DNA of 25,914 nt from DATGUN01 sp035301285 (GCA_035301285.1 DATGUN010000004.1:1-25914), one strand, 5' to 3'; shown: positions 8,004 through 15,807, counted from the stretch's first letter. Program-made: numbers and translations. Notes: generated by a model from the letters alone, not told the origin.

Positions 8004-8105
8004 TTAGCGGAAATCCCTTTTGTCTTCCAGATTGCGAGATGCTAACATATATCCCACAACAGATGCAATAGCTGTAAAGAATAAATAGCATATACCTTTT
8101 TTCAT
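8004..8105 (-). CDS. Small membrane peptide, 33 residues, behind ndh
   Basis: This short gene is supported by a perfect GAGGAGG ribosome site seven bases before its ATG and by a terminator just after its stop. The peptide starts MKKGICYLFFTAIASVVG, has a single hydrophobic segment of about 18 residues, and ends with a charged tail (LEDKRDFR), so it is probably a single-pass membrane peptide with its tail on one face. It begins 35 bases after the ndh stop with no terminator between, so the two are probably co-transcribed. Small single-helix subunits are known for other respiratory enzymes (CydX of cytochrome bd), so an association with NADH dehydrogenase is possible but unproven. I recognise no family. 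Confidence 0.7.
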   Translation of the reverse strand: MKKGICYLFFTAIASVVGYMLASRNLEDKRDFR

Positions 8106-8140
8106 TATATTTCCTCCTCATAAATTCGCATTCGTTCGTA

Positions 8141-9349
8141 TTAAAATGGACGGAGTTTCCCTTTTTTAAGAATCATTTTAAGTCCGCCAAGCATGAACAA
8201 TGAACGGTTATCGATAACTGTTTTCATTGTTGCAGCAGACTTCCCTTGTAATTTCACATCATTGAACACCGTACCGATCGCATCTGTCACACCAAGTGAG
8301 GCCACCGTACCTTTATTATCAAATTCAAAATTGGATAATGGCGCATTGTGCAATAGCGCCTTAAGGTTATTTGCACAAGTGCCGGCATGTTGGATTGCCG
8401 CTTGTGCAGTTGGTGGATATGGACGGCCTTCCGCTTCGTTCATAACCCACGCACAGTCACCCAAAATAAAGATGTCATCTTCGCCAGGTGCGCGCATATC
8501 GCCATTTACCGTCACTTTACCTTTTGTGATTTCAAAACCAGTTTCACCCAAGATGGAATGACCGGTTACACCACCCGTCCATACAACTGTACCTGCATGG
8601 ATTTCTTCACCATCGTCGCCAACAACAAAGCCATCCTCTTTACATTCTTGGATTTTCGTGCCGATTCTGAATTCTACCCCACGCGCTTCCAATGATTTTT
8701 TGCCATATTCAACAAGTCCTTTATCAAATCCTGGCAAGATGGATGGGGCTGCTTCAACATTGATAATTCGTGCTTTTGAACGATCGATATCATACTTTTT
8801 GCAGAGCTTGGGAACTTTTTCAGCTAATTCACCAACAAATTCAATACCGGTGAATCCGCCCCCACCCACTAATATGGTCAAGCTTTCATCTTTTGGATTC
8901 TGTTCATTATTATACTTCGCAAACTGATATTCGATATGGTCATAGATCAAACGACTGGAATCGATATCGGTAATGGAAAATGCATTTTCTTTCATACCTT
9001 TGATACCGAATGTATTCGTTTCGAAGCCAAGTGCAATCACTAGATAATCATAGCTGATCTCACTGTTTTTCATAATGACTTGTTTGTCATCTTTGTTGAT
9101 TTTCTCAACCTCATCATAAATCAAACGAACACGGTTAGGATCCACAACATCACTAATCATAAACCGTGCCTGGTTCGGGTTGATGGTTCCTGCTGCAACT
9201 TCATGGAGCCATGTTGTTTCGTAGTGATAGTTGTGCTTGTTCACCAACACAATTTCCGCTTCTTCCACACCTAAAGTTTGGGTTAGTTTTCTAGTAGTCA
9301 TCAGACCTGCATAGCCGGCACCAAGGACTACTATTCTTGGTTTGTTCAT
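8141..9349 (-). CDS. ndh: Type II NADH:quinone oxidoreductase (NDH-2)
   Basis: This 402-residue flavoprotein transfers electrons from NADH to menaquinone at the inner face of the membrane without pumping ions. The N-terminal Rossmann motif VVLGAGYAG binds FAD and the second, VGGGGFTGIEF, binds NADH; ILGDCAW contacts the flavin near the C-terminal end. The HNYHYETTWLHE block, the PYPPTAQAA block and the ending LFMLGGLKMILKKGK resemble the B. subtilis Ndh/YjlD type rather than ferredoxin reductases. The start is the ATG at 9349, ten bases after AGGAAGGAG; 15 upstream codons are excluded. It has no membrane helix, as expected for a peripheral protein. I saw no Rex-like operator upstream. The 33-residue ORF follows in the same transcript. 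Confidence 0.93.
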   Translation of the reverse strand: MNKPRIVVLGAGYAGLMTTRKLTQTLGVEEAEIVLVNKHNYHYETTWLHEVAAGTINPNQARFMISDVVDPNRVRLIYDEVEKINKDDKQVIMKNSEISYDYLVIALGFETNTFGIKGMKENAFSITDIDSSRLIYDHIEYQFAKYNNEQNPKDESLTILVGGGGFTGIEFVGELAEKVPKLCKKYDIDRSKARIINVEAAPSILPGFDKGLVEYGKKSLEARGVEFRIGTKIQECKEDGFVVGDDGEEIHAGTVVWTGGVTGHSILGETGFEITKGKVTVNGDMRAPGEDDIFILGDCAWVMNEAEGRPYPPTAQAAIQHAGTCANNLKALLHNAPLSNFEFDNKGTVASLGVTDAIGTVFNDVKLQGKSAATMKTVIDNRSLFMLGGLKMILKKGKLRPF

Positions 9350-9426
9350 ACGCGTAAAACTCCTTCCTGGATATGTAAAAATTTTAAACCGCATTGATGC
9401 AAAACAGTATCTTTATAAAGACATAC

Positions 9427-9435
9427 ATCATACCA
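9427..9435 (-). promoter_or_regulatory. Extended -10 promoter for ndh
   Basis: On the minus strand TGG TATGAT forms an extended -10 about 80 bases before the ndh start. The -35 region is AT-rich without a clear TTGACA. Confidence 0.45.
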
Positions 9436-9515
9436 TATCTATAATATCAAAGTTTAATTTAACTGGCTAATATTCACTTATATTTTTTTGATTTTTTCTA
9501 TCACCTATCTTTCTT

Positions 9516-9544
9516 TTGGCTTATATCCCTATTTGGAATATACT
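9516..9544 (+). promoter_or_regulatory. Sigma-A promoter of the DNA glycosylase gene
   Basis: TTGGCT and TATACT are separated by exactly 17 bases. Transcription would start near 9551, at the first bases of the GGAGGTG ribosome site, giving a very short leader of about ten bases. Confidence 0.6.
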
Positions 9545-9561
9545 CAATCTGGAGGTGTCAT

Positions 9562-10215
9562 ATGGATACACTGGTAATTGATGAAAAAAATAATGATGTA
9601 CAGGAACTCGCAAAGAGAGACCCGACGATGGGAAAATTGATTCGATACATAGGGTCTATCAACATCCCGCTACGCACGGATTATTTTGCCTCTCTTGTTC
9701 GTTCTATTGTCGGACAACAGATATCAGTGGCTGCTGCAAGTGCCGTATTTGAACGACTTAAGTCACTTGCAGGTGAGACGATAAACATAGATGCATTCCA
9801 TAAAATAACTGATGATCAATTACGTCATATTGGCTTTTCCAAAAGAAAAATAGACTATGTCCGCGATTTGGTCGCTCATATAAATAAACAAGAAATCATT
9901 TTGACCCAGCTACCCGAATGGGATAACGAAATGATCATCAAACAACTGACCGGAGTTAAGGGGATCGGGAAATGGACCGCCGAAATGTTCCTCATCCTTT
10001 CACTCGGACGAATGGATGTCCTTGCCATTGATGATATCGGTATCCAACGTGGAGCCAGATGGTTATATCAAGTCGATAAATCAGAACGCAAAGAAATCCT
10101 CAAGGAAAAGGAGAAACTCTGGACGCCCCATTTAACGATTGCGTCCTGTTATCTATGGGAAATAGTTCACATGGACCTTGAGCGCCGTTTTCCAACTATA
10201 GATGATATCGAATGA
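9562..10215 (+). CDS. DNA-3-methyladenine glycosylase II (AlkA-type)
   Basis: This 217-residue protein of the HhH-GPD superfamily removes alkylated purines from DNA to start base excision repair. The helix-hairpin-helix is LTGVKGIGKWTAEMFL (about residues 129-144), and the following AIDDIGIQRG holds the catalytic aspartate (D157 or D158). The early SLVRSIVGQQIS segment is the usual core helix of AlkA proteins. It lacks the N-terminal domain of E. coli AlkA, as Bacillus-type members do, and has no cysteine cluster for iron-sulfur binding, which argues against EndoIII or MutY. A GGAGGTG site precedes the ATG. It is divergent from ndh and convergent with the SDR gene, so it is probably transcribed alone. 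Confidence 0.92.
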   Translation: MDTLVIDEKNNDVQELAKRDPTMGKLIRYIGSINIPLRTDYFASLVRSIVGQQISVAAASAVFERLKSLAGETINIDAFHKITDDQLRHIGFSKRKIDYVRDLVAHINKQEIILTQLPEWDNEMIIKQLTGVKGIGKWTAEMFLILSLGRMDVLAIDDIGIQRGARWLYQVDKSERKEILKEKEKLWTPHLTIASCYLWEIVHMDLERRFPTIDDIE

Positions 10216-10230
10216 ACATATAATTGTATT

Positions 10231-10926
10231 TTATACCGGTCGAACGGTAATCTCATTGACATTCACATAATCTGGTTGACTGAGGGCATACACAACAGCA
10301 TTTGCTATATCATATGTTTCCAGTGGTTTTCGATTAGCATGATCCCTATCTCGGGTATTTACCATTCCAGGTGAAATATTCGTGACACGGACACCGGTTC
10401 GTGCCAATTCTTTTTCCAACCCCATTGAAATGGCACGTACCGCATACTTGGTCGCGCTATAGACTGTACTCCCTTTAGCCATTTCATGGCCAGAGACAGA
10501 CGATAAATTCACAATATGTCCGTCACCCCGTTTTGTCATTTGCGGGAGCACCTCATGCACCCCGTATAACACACCTTTGATATTGACATCAATCATCTGA
10601 TCCCATTCATCCACTTTCCCATCGGTTACAGCAGCACTTAACATCGCCCCGGCATTATTGATGTATATATCTACTCTGCCAAATGTCTCGTTCGCTTTTT
10701 CGACCAGCAAACGAACATCTTTCGAATTGGAAACGTCTGATGGAACAACTAAATAATTCATGTTCCCCGCTTCTTTCAATTCATTGGCCAAAACAGCCAA
10801 CTTTTCCTCGTTACGGGCAGCGAGTACCACATTCGCACCTTCCTTTGCAAGAGCTTTTGCTATACCTTTTCCAATTCCATTGCTCGCACCCGTAATGATA
10901 GCTGTCTTTTTCGTCAAAACGGTCAT
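10231..10926 (-). CDS. Short-chain dehydrogenase/reductase (SDR)
   Basis: This 231-residue classical SDR has an N-terminal nucleotide-binding motif TGASNGIG (residues 12-19), NNAG (90-93), a catalytic serine in NLSSVSG (about 142-143), and YSATK with Y156 and K160. These give a NAD(P)-dependent oxidoreductase, cytoplasmic, acting on an alcohol or carbonyl substrate. The arginine in LAARNEEKL after the second beta strand favours NADP(H). The closest familiar class is the YdaD/YdfG-like 'SDR family oxidoreductase', but the substrate cannot be assigned. The start is the ATG at 10926, behind GAGGAGG. Its stop is 15 bases from the convergent glycosylase gene, with no hairpin between. Confidence 0.9.
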   Translation of the reverse strand: MTVLTKKTAIITGASNGIGKGIAKALAKEGANVVLAARNEEKLAVLANELKEAGNMNYLVVPSDVSNSKDVRLLVEKANETFGRVDIYINNAGAMLSAAVTDGKVDEWDQMIDVNIKGVLYGVHEVLPQMTKRGDGHIVNLSSVSGHEMAKGSTVYSATKYAVRAISMGLEKELARTGVRVTNISPGMVNTRDRDHANRKPLETYDIANAVVYALSQPDYVNVNEITVRPV

Positions 10927-10964
10927 TGATAAAAACCTCCTCATCATATTACAATTCTACATCC

Positions 10965-10992
10965 ATTATAACGTATATTGAATATCCGTCAT
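10965..10992 (-). promoter_or_regulatory. Promoter of the SDR gene
   Basis: On the minus strand a perfect TATAAT lies 16 bases after ATGACG (four of six matches to TTGACA), about 40 bases before the start codon. Confidence 0.5.
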
Positions 10993-11040
10993 TTATCTTG
11001 CATACGATCGCTTCATCAGTCACCCCAGCTGATTTCAAAT

Positions 11041-11073
11041 AAAAAACCCCGCTACATATACTTCATTTGTAGC
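11041..11073 (-). terminator. Terminator of the copper operon
   Basis: On the minus strand GCTACA pairs with TGTAGC, followed by GGGG and six T residues. It lies about 20 bases after the YtkA-type gene and closes the four-gene unit that begins with ycnK. Confidence 0.8.
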
Positions 11074-11093
11074 AGAGTATGTATTTCCGGCCC

Positions 11094-11846
11094 TTATTCC
11101 GAAACGTCAATTTCCACAGTTTCGTGTTCGTGCAAATCATTATTGTCTTCTACGTGAATCTGGATTGAATATGTCCCTTCTTCAGGAAATGCATAAGATG
11201 CTGTATATTTCCCGTTTTCGGGTTCATTCGTGTCCAGCCATTCGTGTTCCTCAACATCATCGTTCCAAATTTCAAACCGAACATTTGCATCTTCCAGAGG
11301 AGAGTCTTCCATTTCTACATCAACCGTTAAATCGGTATCATCATTAACGCTCACGTCCTCAGGTTCCTGAAACTCCATTTCAAATCCGTCGATATGTTCA
11401 TCTCCAGCTTCATCTTCGGTTTCGTCCAATTCTGCATCACCGACTTGAATCGCTTTTTTAGGCATTGTATGCATTTCTCTTGCTGTTGTATGTGCATAAA
11501 CTTCATATACGGCATCTTCATCAAATGTGACTGTAGCTGTATAACTTCCATCTCCTGCATTTTCAGCCTCTACCATCGTACTGTTATCCTTGTCGCCTTT
11601 TTCCCAGTATTCGAATTCAACTTCATCAGCATCATCAACCATTTCATCACCGTAAGTGACATTTGCTTCCAATGTGACTTCTTCGCCGACATCCGCTGTT
11701 CCCGGGAGTGGAAAATCGACTTCAAGGGTAGCCAACTCATCATTGGCATCATTATCGATTCCACCATCATCATTGCCAGTTCCGCATGCTGTCATCAGTA
11801 ACACAATCGTTATACTTAAAACGGTCAACATGATATGTTTTCGCAT
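11094..11846 (-). CDS. Lipoprotein with two YtkA/FixH-like domains
   Basis: This 250-residue protein has a lipoprotein signal (lipobox LMTAC, C21) and so should be anchored on the outer face of the membrane. Two immunoglobulin-like YtkA-type units follow: about residues 43-136, ending with a REMHTMPKK stretch, and about 152-249, ending with a His-rich HVEDNNDLHEHE stretch. Each repeats the pattern of an aromatic 'EYW/EIW' strand and a 'DGSYTATVTF / NGKYTASYAF' strand. The Met and His residues could bind copper, as suggested for YtkA-like proteins near Sco genes, but this is inferred. Asp and Glu are very frequent, in keeping with a salt-exposed protein. It is the last gene of the YcnK-Sco-Sco unit, 65 bases after the previous stop. 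Confidence 0.82.
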   Translation of the reverse strand: MRKHIMLTVLSITIVLLMTACGTGNDDGGIDNDANDELATLEVDFPLPGTADVGEEVTLEANVTYGDEMVDDADEVEFEYWEKGDKDNSTMVEAENAGDGSYTATVTFDEDAVYEVYAHTTAREMHTMPKKAIQVGDAELDETEDEAGDEHIDGFEMEFQEPEDVSVNDDTDLTVDVEMEDSPLEDANVRFEIWNDDVEEHEWLDTNEPENGKYTASYAFPEEGTYSIQIHVEDNNDLHEHETVEIDVSE

Positions 11847-11911
11847 GGAATTACCTTTGCTCCTTTACGTTCTTATCCGTATTTAATTATTGTTTCAGCG
11901 CAAAGACTGTA

Positions 11912-12562
11912 TTAACCGTCAGCTTGTTGCGCGGTTTTTAAATCCTCGGCTATATCATCCATATTATCGGACTGCTGGCCATCGTAATTTTTAATCACAT
12001 TGCCTTCAGGATCGATTAAAAAGAATCGTGTACCATGTGTCACCTGATCATCCCCTTCAGGCGGTTCCTCCAATGGTTGCATAAAAATATCTACTGACAT
12101 GTCTTGCATCGTTTCAAAATCATAACCGGTCAAGAAATGCCAATTACTTTCATCGGCGTCATACTCTTCAGCATAATCTTTCAATACTTCAGGCGTATCA
12201 TTGTCAGGGTCGACGGAAAAAGATACAAGTTCTGCATCGATCCCTTCATCGGCAAGTGTATCCTGCAGGGAAGACATATTCGTTGTCATCGGCAGGCAAA
12301 CCGTCGTGCAATTGGTGAATACCAAATCAGCCACCCACCACTTTCCCTCTAAATCATCCAAAGCGAACGTTTCATCATCTTGATCTGTAAAAGAAAATGG
12401 TTCCATTTCTTTATCCATATTTGCATCAATACCATATTTATCATCAATTCCCGAATCAACTTGACCGGATTCTCCACTTTTTTCCGTTTCATCATCTCCA
12501 CAAGCGGCCAATAACATTATCATCATTAAAATAAATACAGTATATATATTTTTTTTCGGCAT
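11912..12562 (-). CDS. Sco1/SenC family copper chaperone lipoprotein (copy A)
   Basis: This 216-residue lipoprotein (lipobox LLAAC, C21) has a thioredoxin-like Sco domain. The copper-binding motif CX3C is TNCTTVC with C85 and C89, and the distal histidine is H176 in QVTHGT, so all three ligands are present. Sco proteins bring copper to the CuA site of cytochrome c oxidase and can act as thiol reductants outside the membrane. An acidic linker of about 30 residues separates the lipid anchor from the domain. It starts seven bases after GGAGG and follows its paralogue by 33 bases. A 56-base block covering the CX3C region is identical to copy B, which suggests recent conversion. Whether both copies serve the same oxidase is unknown. 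Confidence 0.93.
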   Translation of the reverse strand: MPKKNIYTVFILMMIMLLAACGDDETEKSGESGQVDSGIDDKYGIDANMDKEMEPFSFTDQDDETFALDDLEGKWWVADLVFTNCTTVCLPMTTNMSSLQDTLADEGIDAELVSFSVDPDNDTPEVLKDYAEEYDADESNWHFLTGYDFETMQDMSVDIFMQPLEEPPEGDDQVTHGTRFFLIDPEGNVIKNYDGQQSDNMDDIAEDLKTAQQADG

Positions 12563-12595
12563 AACGTTTCCTCCATCATATCAATGATCGTTTCA

Positions 12596-13177
12596 TCACG
12601 AGTCAGTTACTGTTCTTAAATCTTCTACAATATCTTCCATTTCACCTGCATTTGCCCCATTATAACTTTTGATGACATCACCATCCGGATCGATCAGAAT
12701 GAACGTTGTCCCATGGGTTACCTGATCATCTCCTTCAGGGGGCTCTTTCAACAGTTGGCGAAATGATTTGACCGATATTTCTTTTATCTTATGAAAATCG
12801 TAACCTGTGAGGAAATGCCAGTTGCTTTCATCTGCGTCATATTCTTCGGCATAGTCCTTCAAGACCTCGGGTGTATCATTGTCCGGATCGACGGAAAAGG
12901 ATACAAGTTCCACATCGATATCTTCTTCCGCAAGTTGATCTTGCAAAGAAGACATGTTCGTAGTCATCGGCAGGCAAACCGTCGTGCAATTGGTGAATAC
13001 CAAATCAGCCACCCACCAATCACCTTTCAAGTCATCCGAACTCACTGTTTCGTTATTTTGATCGGTAAAAGAAAAAGACTCCATTTCCTCTGACATATTT
13101 GTCTCAATATCATAGCTTTTGCCACAAGCAACCAATATGACGAGTAAAGCCAAACCAAAGATTGTTCTCATCCGCAT
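12596..13177 (-). CDS. Sco1/SenC family copper chaperone lipoprotein (copy B)
   Basis: This 193-residue paralogue of the next gene has a lipobox ending LVAC (C18), CX3C in TNCTTVC (C64, C68) and the distal histidine H155 in QVTHGT. The start is the ATG at 13177, seven bases after AAGGGAG; an ATG six codons upstream lacks a site. It has a shorter acidic linker than copy A. The central 32 residues or so (from SFSVDPDNDTPEV to LTGYDF) are the same as in copy A but coded with many synonymous differences, whereas the C-terminal third has diverged. It begins 21 bases after the YcnK-type regulator, so expression is probably under that protein's control. The role is copper delivery to oxidase or redox protection. 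Confidence 0.93.
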   Translation of the reverse strand: MRMRTIFGLALLVILVACGKSYDIETNMSEEMESFSFTDQNNETVSSDDLKGDWWVADLVFTNCTTVCLPMTTNMSSLQDQLAEEDIDVELVSFSVDPDNDTPEVLKDYAEEYDADESNWHFLTGYDFHKIKEISVKSFRQLLKEPPEGDDQVTHGTTFILIDPDGDVIKSYNGANAGEMEDIVEDLRTVTDS

Positions 13178-13198
13178 ATGTTTACTCCCTTTCATTCA

Positions 13199-13801
13199 TC
13201 AGCTGTCAGTTGCTTTTTGAACTTGATGGCAGCTTTTCCGATTTGCATCCATCGTCTGAAGCAACTGTTCCATCGCTTCGACAAACGAATATATAGCCCC
13301 GCCAAAACCTTTTATAAACTGTTTAGCATGCCCTTCTTGTTTAAAAGTGAGAATCTGAGGTGTACAACAATTGATGTCGATTGATGTGTGCATCACATAC
13401 CATGCCATATGTGCGTCAATCGTCACATCACTCAAGAAATCATGACAGATCGCCTGTGACAATTTACCTTCCATTTGTCTATATCGCAATAAGCCGCAAT
13501 GTGCACAACATGCTTTTTCCATTGTAAAATCCGTCAAAATCAAGTGAAAAGACATTCGCTCATGGATGTCCCGATAGCAACATACACATTTATTGATATC
13601 AGAAGCACTTGGGGTAGATGGCACATTTTTACTGATTCCACCAAAAGTCTTTACGACGACTCCTTCGTCAATCAATACCTTCACATCACGGTGTATGGTC
13701 ATATCCGATACATCCAGGCGTTTACTCAACTCTGAAATTTTAATATGATTTTCAGCTTGAATCAATTCTTTTATGTATGTTTGCCGTTCAGCAGGTAACA
13801 T
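13199..13801 (-). CDS. ycnK: YcnK-like copper-responsive repressor (DeoR HTH + NosL-like)
   Basis: This 200-residue protein has a DeoR-type winged helix-turn-helix (residues 1-56, with ISELSKRLDVSDMTIHRDV) fused to a cysteine-rich C-terminal part. That part has CVCC (72-75), CCAHC (98-102), CH (119-120) and CC (145-146), and its end (HMAWYVMH, CCTPQILTF, FGGAIYSFVEAM) resembles NosL, a Cu(I)-binding domain. The arrangement matches B. subtilis YcnK, which represses a copper-import operon when copper is sufficient. Here it heads an operon of Sco and YtkA lipoproteins instead of ycnJ and ycnI. The ribosome site is only G-rich (GGGGGGGA). The metal it senses is inferred, not shown. Confidence 0.85.
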   Translation of the reverse strand: MLPAERQTYIKELIQAENHIKISELSKRLDVSDMTIHRDVKVLIDEGVVVKTFGGISKNVPSTPSASDINKCVCCYRDIHERMSFHLILTDFTMEKACCAHCGLLRYRQMEGKLSQAICHDFLSDVTIDAHMAWYVMHTSIDINCCTPQILTFKQEGHAKQFIKGFGGAIYSFVEAMEQLLQTMDANRKSCHQVQKATDS

Positions 13802-13852
13802 GTGTCATCCCCCCCATGAAGATTTATAACAAACTAAAACATATTCAAACAC

Positions 13853-13881
13853 AATGTACCAAATGTCTAGCGCAAAGGCAA
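13853..13881 (-). promoter_or_regulatory. Promoter of the copper operon
   Basis: On the minus strand TTGCCT and TACATT lie 17 bases apart, with TGG just before the -10 (extended). It is about 45 bases before the ycnK start. TCACA occurs twice ten bases apart upstream of the -35 and could belong to an operator. Confidence 0.55.
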
Positions 13882-13933
13882 TGAACATACTGTGATAGCT
13901 TTGTGAATTCTATATGACGTTTTCATGCGGACG

Positions 13934-13966
13934 AAAAAAATAGTTCCGCTTTATGGGCAGAACTAT
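13934..13966 (-). terminator. Terminator of the carboxypeptidase gene
   Basis: On the minus strand ATAGTTCTGC pairs with GCGGAACTAT (one wobble) and is followed by seven T residues, 30 bases after the stop. Confidence 0.9.
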
Positions 13967-13996
13967 CTGAAAATAAGGCAGGTTGAATGACCTCAA

Positions 13997-15526
13997 TCAA
14001 TCATCATCCACGATCATTTTTATGATTTTATCTTCTATAGGGGGACCGTCTTCATCATCCAGCAAACTATTGATCAATATCGAAAAAATCAACTTTTTGC
14101 CACTGTTTGTTTCAGTGTAGCCGGAAAGACTGCTTACCCCGTTGATTGTGCCTGTTTTTGCTTGAACAGTCATATCATCCATCCGTTCTTGCAATGTTCC
14201 GCTCATCATCCTGTCTTTTTCACCGGTAACTGGTAGCGACCTCAGATAATCTTCAAACCAATCTTCTGTTTTAATATGATACAATAATTCGGTAATTTCA
14301 CGCGCCGGCAATAAATCATCATGTGAAATTCCTGAACCATCACGTATAACAAGCCGGTCGACATCGATCCCAAATTCGGGGAGTGTATCATTCACAACTT
14401 CAAGACCTTTCTCCCAACTGCCTTCTCCATGAACAACCTTTCCCATTTCCTTGACCAAAACCTCCGCATGGACATTATTGCTCAATTTCATGAATGGAAT
14501 CAGTAAATCTTTCAAGGCCATTGACTCATGTGATATCAAGATATCAGCATCATCCGGAGTTTCTGCTTGTTTGACATTCCCTTTGATATCAATACCTTTT
14601 TTTGTGAGCGCTTGTTCAAATAAATGCAGTGCATAATCCGTTGGTTCCCAAACCGCCATCCATTCCTTGGCATTCCAGGAATTGACCGGGATGGTCCCTT
14701 TTACGATCAACGTATTGGTTCCGTGTTTCCGTTCCACTTCAATATCATGCTCTCCCGTTGCATCAACCGTATTCGCTTCATTTATCACTGTTACATAGTC
14801 ATTTTCAGGGACTATTTCGATATCTGGCTTCCCGCCAGCCGAACTCGGACTGATTTCCAACATAATCGATCCTGTATCATAATCATCATCAGGCGCTGCG
14901 CTCAATGCAGAAATCTGGGCGGCATAGTAATAATCTTCATCATCCCATACAATGCCGGATGATAGACGTACATCATCATACCAAGTATCATCACCAAGCA
15001 CATCACCATCAATCTCCGTTATACCTTGTTTTTTCAAGTCATCGGCAAACGATCGAAAATCTTTCGGTAACAGTGTTGGATCGCCTTTTCCTTTAATATA
15101 TAAATTTCCATCTAACGTATTCTTTTTAATCGATCCATCCGTCAAAATGTCCGTCGAAAATGTATAGTCGGCTCCCAAGACTGACAACGCAGAAGCGGCT
15201 GTCAATAACTTCATGTTTGATGCCGGATTCATCCGAACATTCCCAAAATGATCATATAGTATCTCTCCTGAGTCAAATGATCGGATGTTGATACCGATGA
15301 TAGACCCGTCCAGTGTGGCCTCTTCTTTTATGAGTGTATCAATTGCCTTTTTCAATTCCTTACTCCCTCCTGTTTCATTGGATAGCGTCATGTTACTGTT
15401 TGATACGCGAATATTGTTGACATGTTTTGCCAGGTTTGACTCATCTTGATGTGAGGGAATGAACACGACCACTGCAATGACACCTATGACAATAAAAGTG
15501 ATGATGACAGAGATTATCTTATTCAT
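13997..15526 (-). CDS. dacB: D-Ala-D-Ala carboxypeptidase/endopeptidase (PBP4, S13)
   Basis: This 509-residue penicillin-binding protein is anchored by an N-terminal membrane segment (about residues 4-24) with the catalytic domain outside. All three active-site motifs of peptidase family S13 are present: SNMK (S103, K106), SNN (349-351) and KTG (457-459). The long insert between the first two motifs, rich in Asp, is the usual extra domain of DacB/PBP4 proteins. The enzyme trims or cuts peptidoglycan cross-links. The symbol is given by family; in B. subtilis the S13 member is dacC, so either name may apply. It starts ten bases after a GGGAG site, stands alone, and has a strong terminator. The high acidity of the insert suggests a salt-exposed protein. 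Confidence 0.9.
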   Translation of the reverse strand: MNKIISVIITFIVIGVIAVVVFIPSHQDESNLAKHVNNIRVSNSNMTLSNETGGSKELKKAIDTLIKEEATLDGSIIGINIRSFDSGEILYDHFGNVRMNPASNMKLLTAASALSVLGADYTFSTDILTDGSIKKNTLDGNLYIKGKGDPTLLPKDFRSFADDLKKQGITEIDGDVLGDDTWYDDVRLSSGIVWDDEDYYYAAQISALSAAPDDDYDTGSIMLEISPSSAGGKPDIEIVPENDYVTVINEANTVDATGEHDIEVERKHGTNTLIVKGTIPVNSWNAKEWMAVWEPTDYALHLFEQALTKKGIDIKGNVKQAETPDDADILISHESMALKDLLIPFMKLSNNVHAEVLVKEMGKVVHGEGSWEKGLEVVNDTLPEFGIDVDRLVIRDGSGISHDDLLPAREITELLYHIKTEDWFEDYLRSLPVTGEKDRMMSGTLQERMDDMTVQAKTGTINGVSSLSGYTETNSGKKLIFSILINSLLDDEDGPPIEDKIIKMIVDDD

Positions 15527-15553
15527 GATTCATTGACTCCCTCATTTTAGAAT

Positions 15554-15569
15554 GTATGCACTTACATAC
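15554..15569. repeat. Small inverted repeat in the dacB leader
   Basis: GTATG and CATAC flank six bases, a perfect dyad 28 bases before the carboxypeptidase start. It could be a regulator site or chance. Confidence 0.3.
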
Positions 15570-15593
15570 TTTCCATTATGTTTGATTTTATCA

Positions 15594-15610
15594 TATTTAT
15601 CCGATAAATA
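15594..15610. repeat. 17-bp perfect inverted repeat upstream of dacB
   Basis: TATTTATC, one base, GATAAATA: eight-base arms with perfect symmetry. It lies about 70 bases before the carboxypeptidase start and 45 bases from the plus-strand promoter at 15655. The size and tight spacing are like a repressor operator. Confidence 0.5.
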
Positions 15611-15654
15611 AGCATCCAATCCAAAAATGTCATCCGATTTGTCAAACAACGTCA

Positions 15655-15682
15655 TTTACACCAAAAGAGGGTGCATTATAAG
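15655..15682 (+). promoter_or_regulatory. Candidate promoter of the Gln-rich protein gene
   Basis: TTTACA and TATAAG are 16 bases apart, each with one mismatch to the sigma-A consensus, about 120 bases before the ATG. A second, weaker option is CAATA, 18 bases, CATATTT at 15709-15738, which resembles a forespore sigma-G promoter with mismatches. Confidence 0.4.
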
Positions 15683-15807
15683 GTTCAAATGAAAAACCAT
15701 TAAACCATTCAATAAATCAATGTGAAAAAATACATATTTATGCCATATCTGTTCATGATAAGAAAAGAGCATGTTTCGCTCAGAAAAAATAATGGGAGGT
15801 TATTTCA

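Noticed and set aside
9350..9515. Rex operator before ndh
   Set aside because: Only a GTGAATATT half-like sequence is present; no TTGTGAAATAATTCACAA-like palindrome.
13802..13933. Defined YcnK operator upstream of the copper operon
   Set aside because: TCACA is repeated ten bases apart, but I could not identify a longer direct or inverted repeat that I would call an operator.
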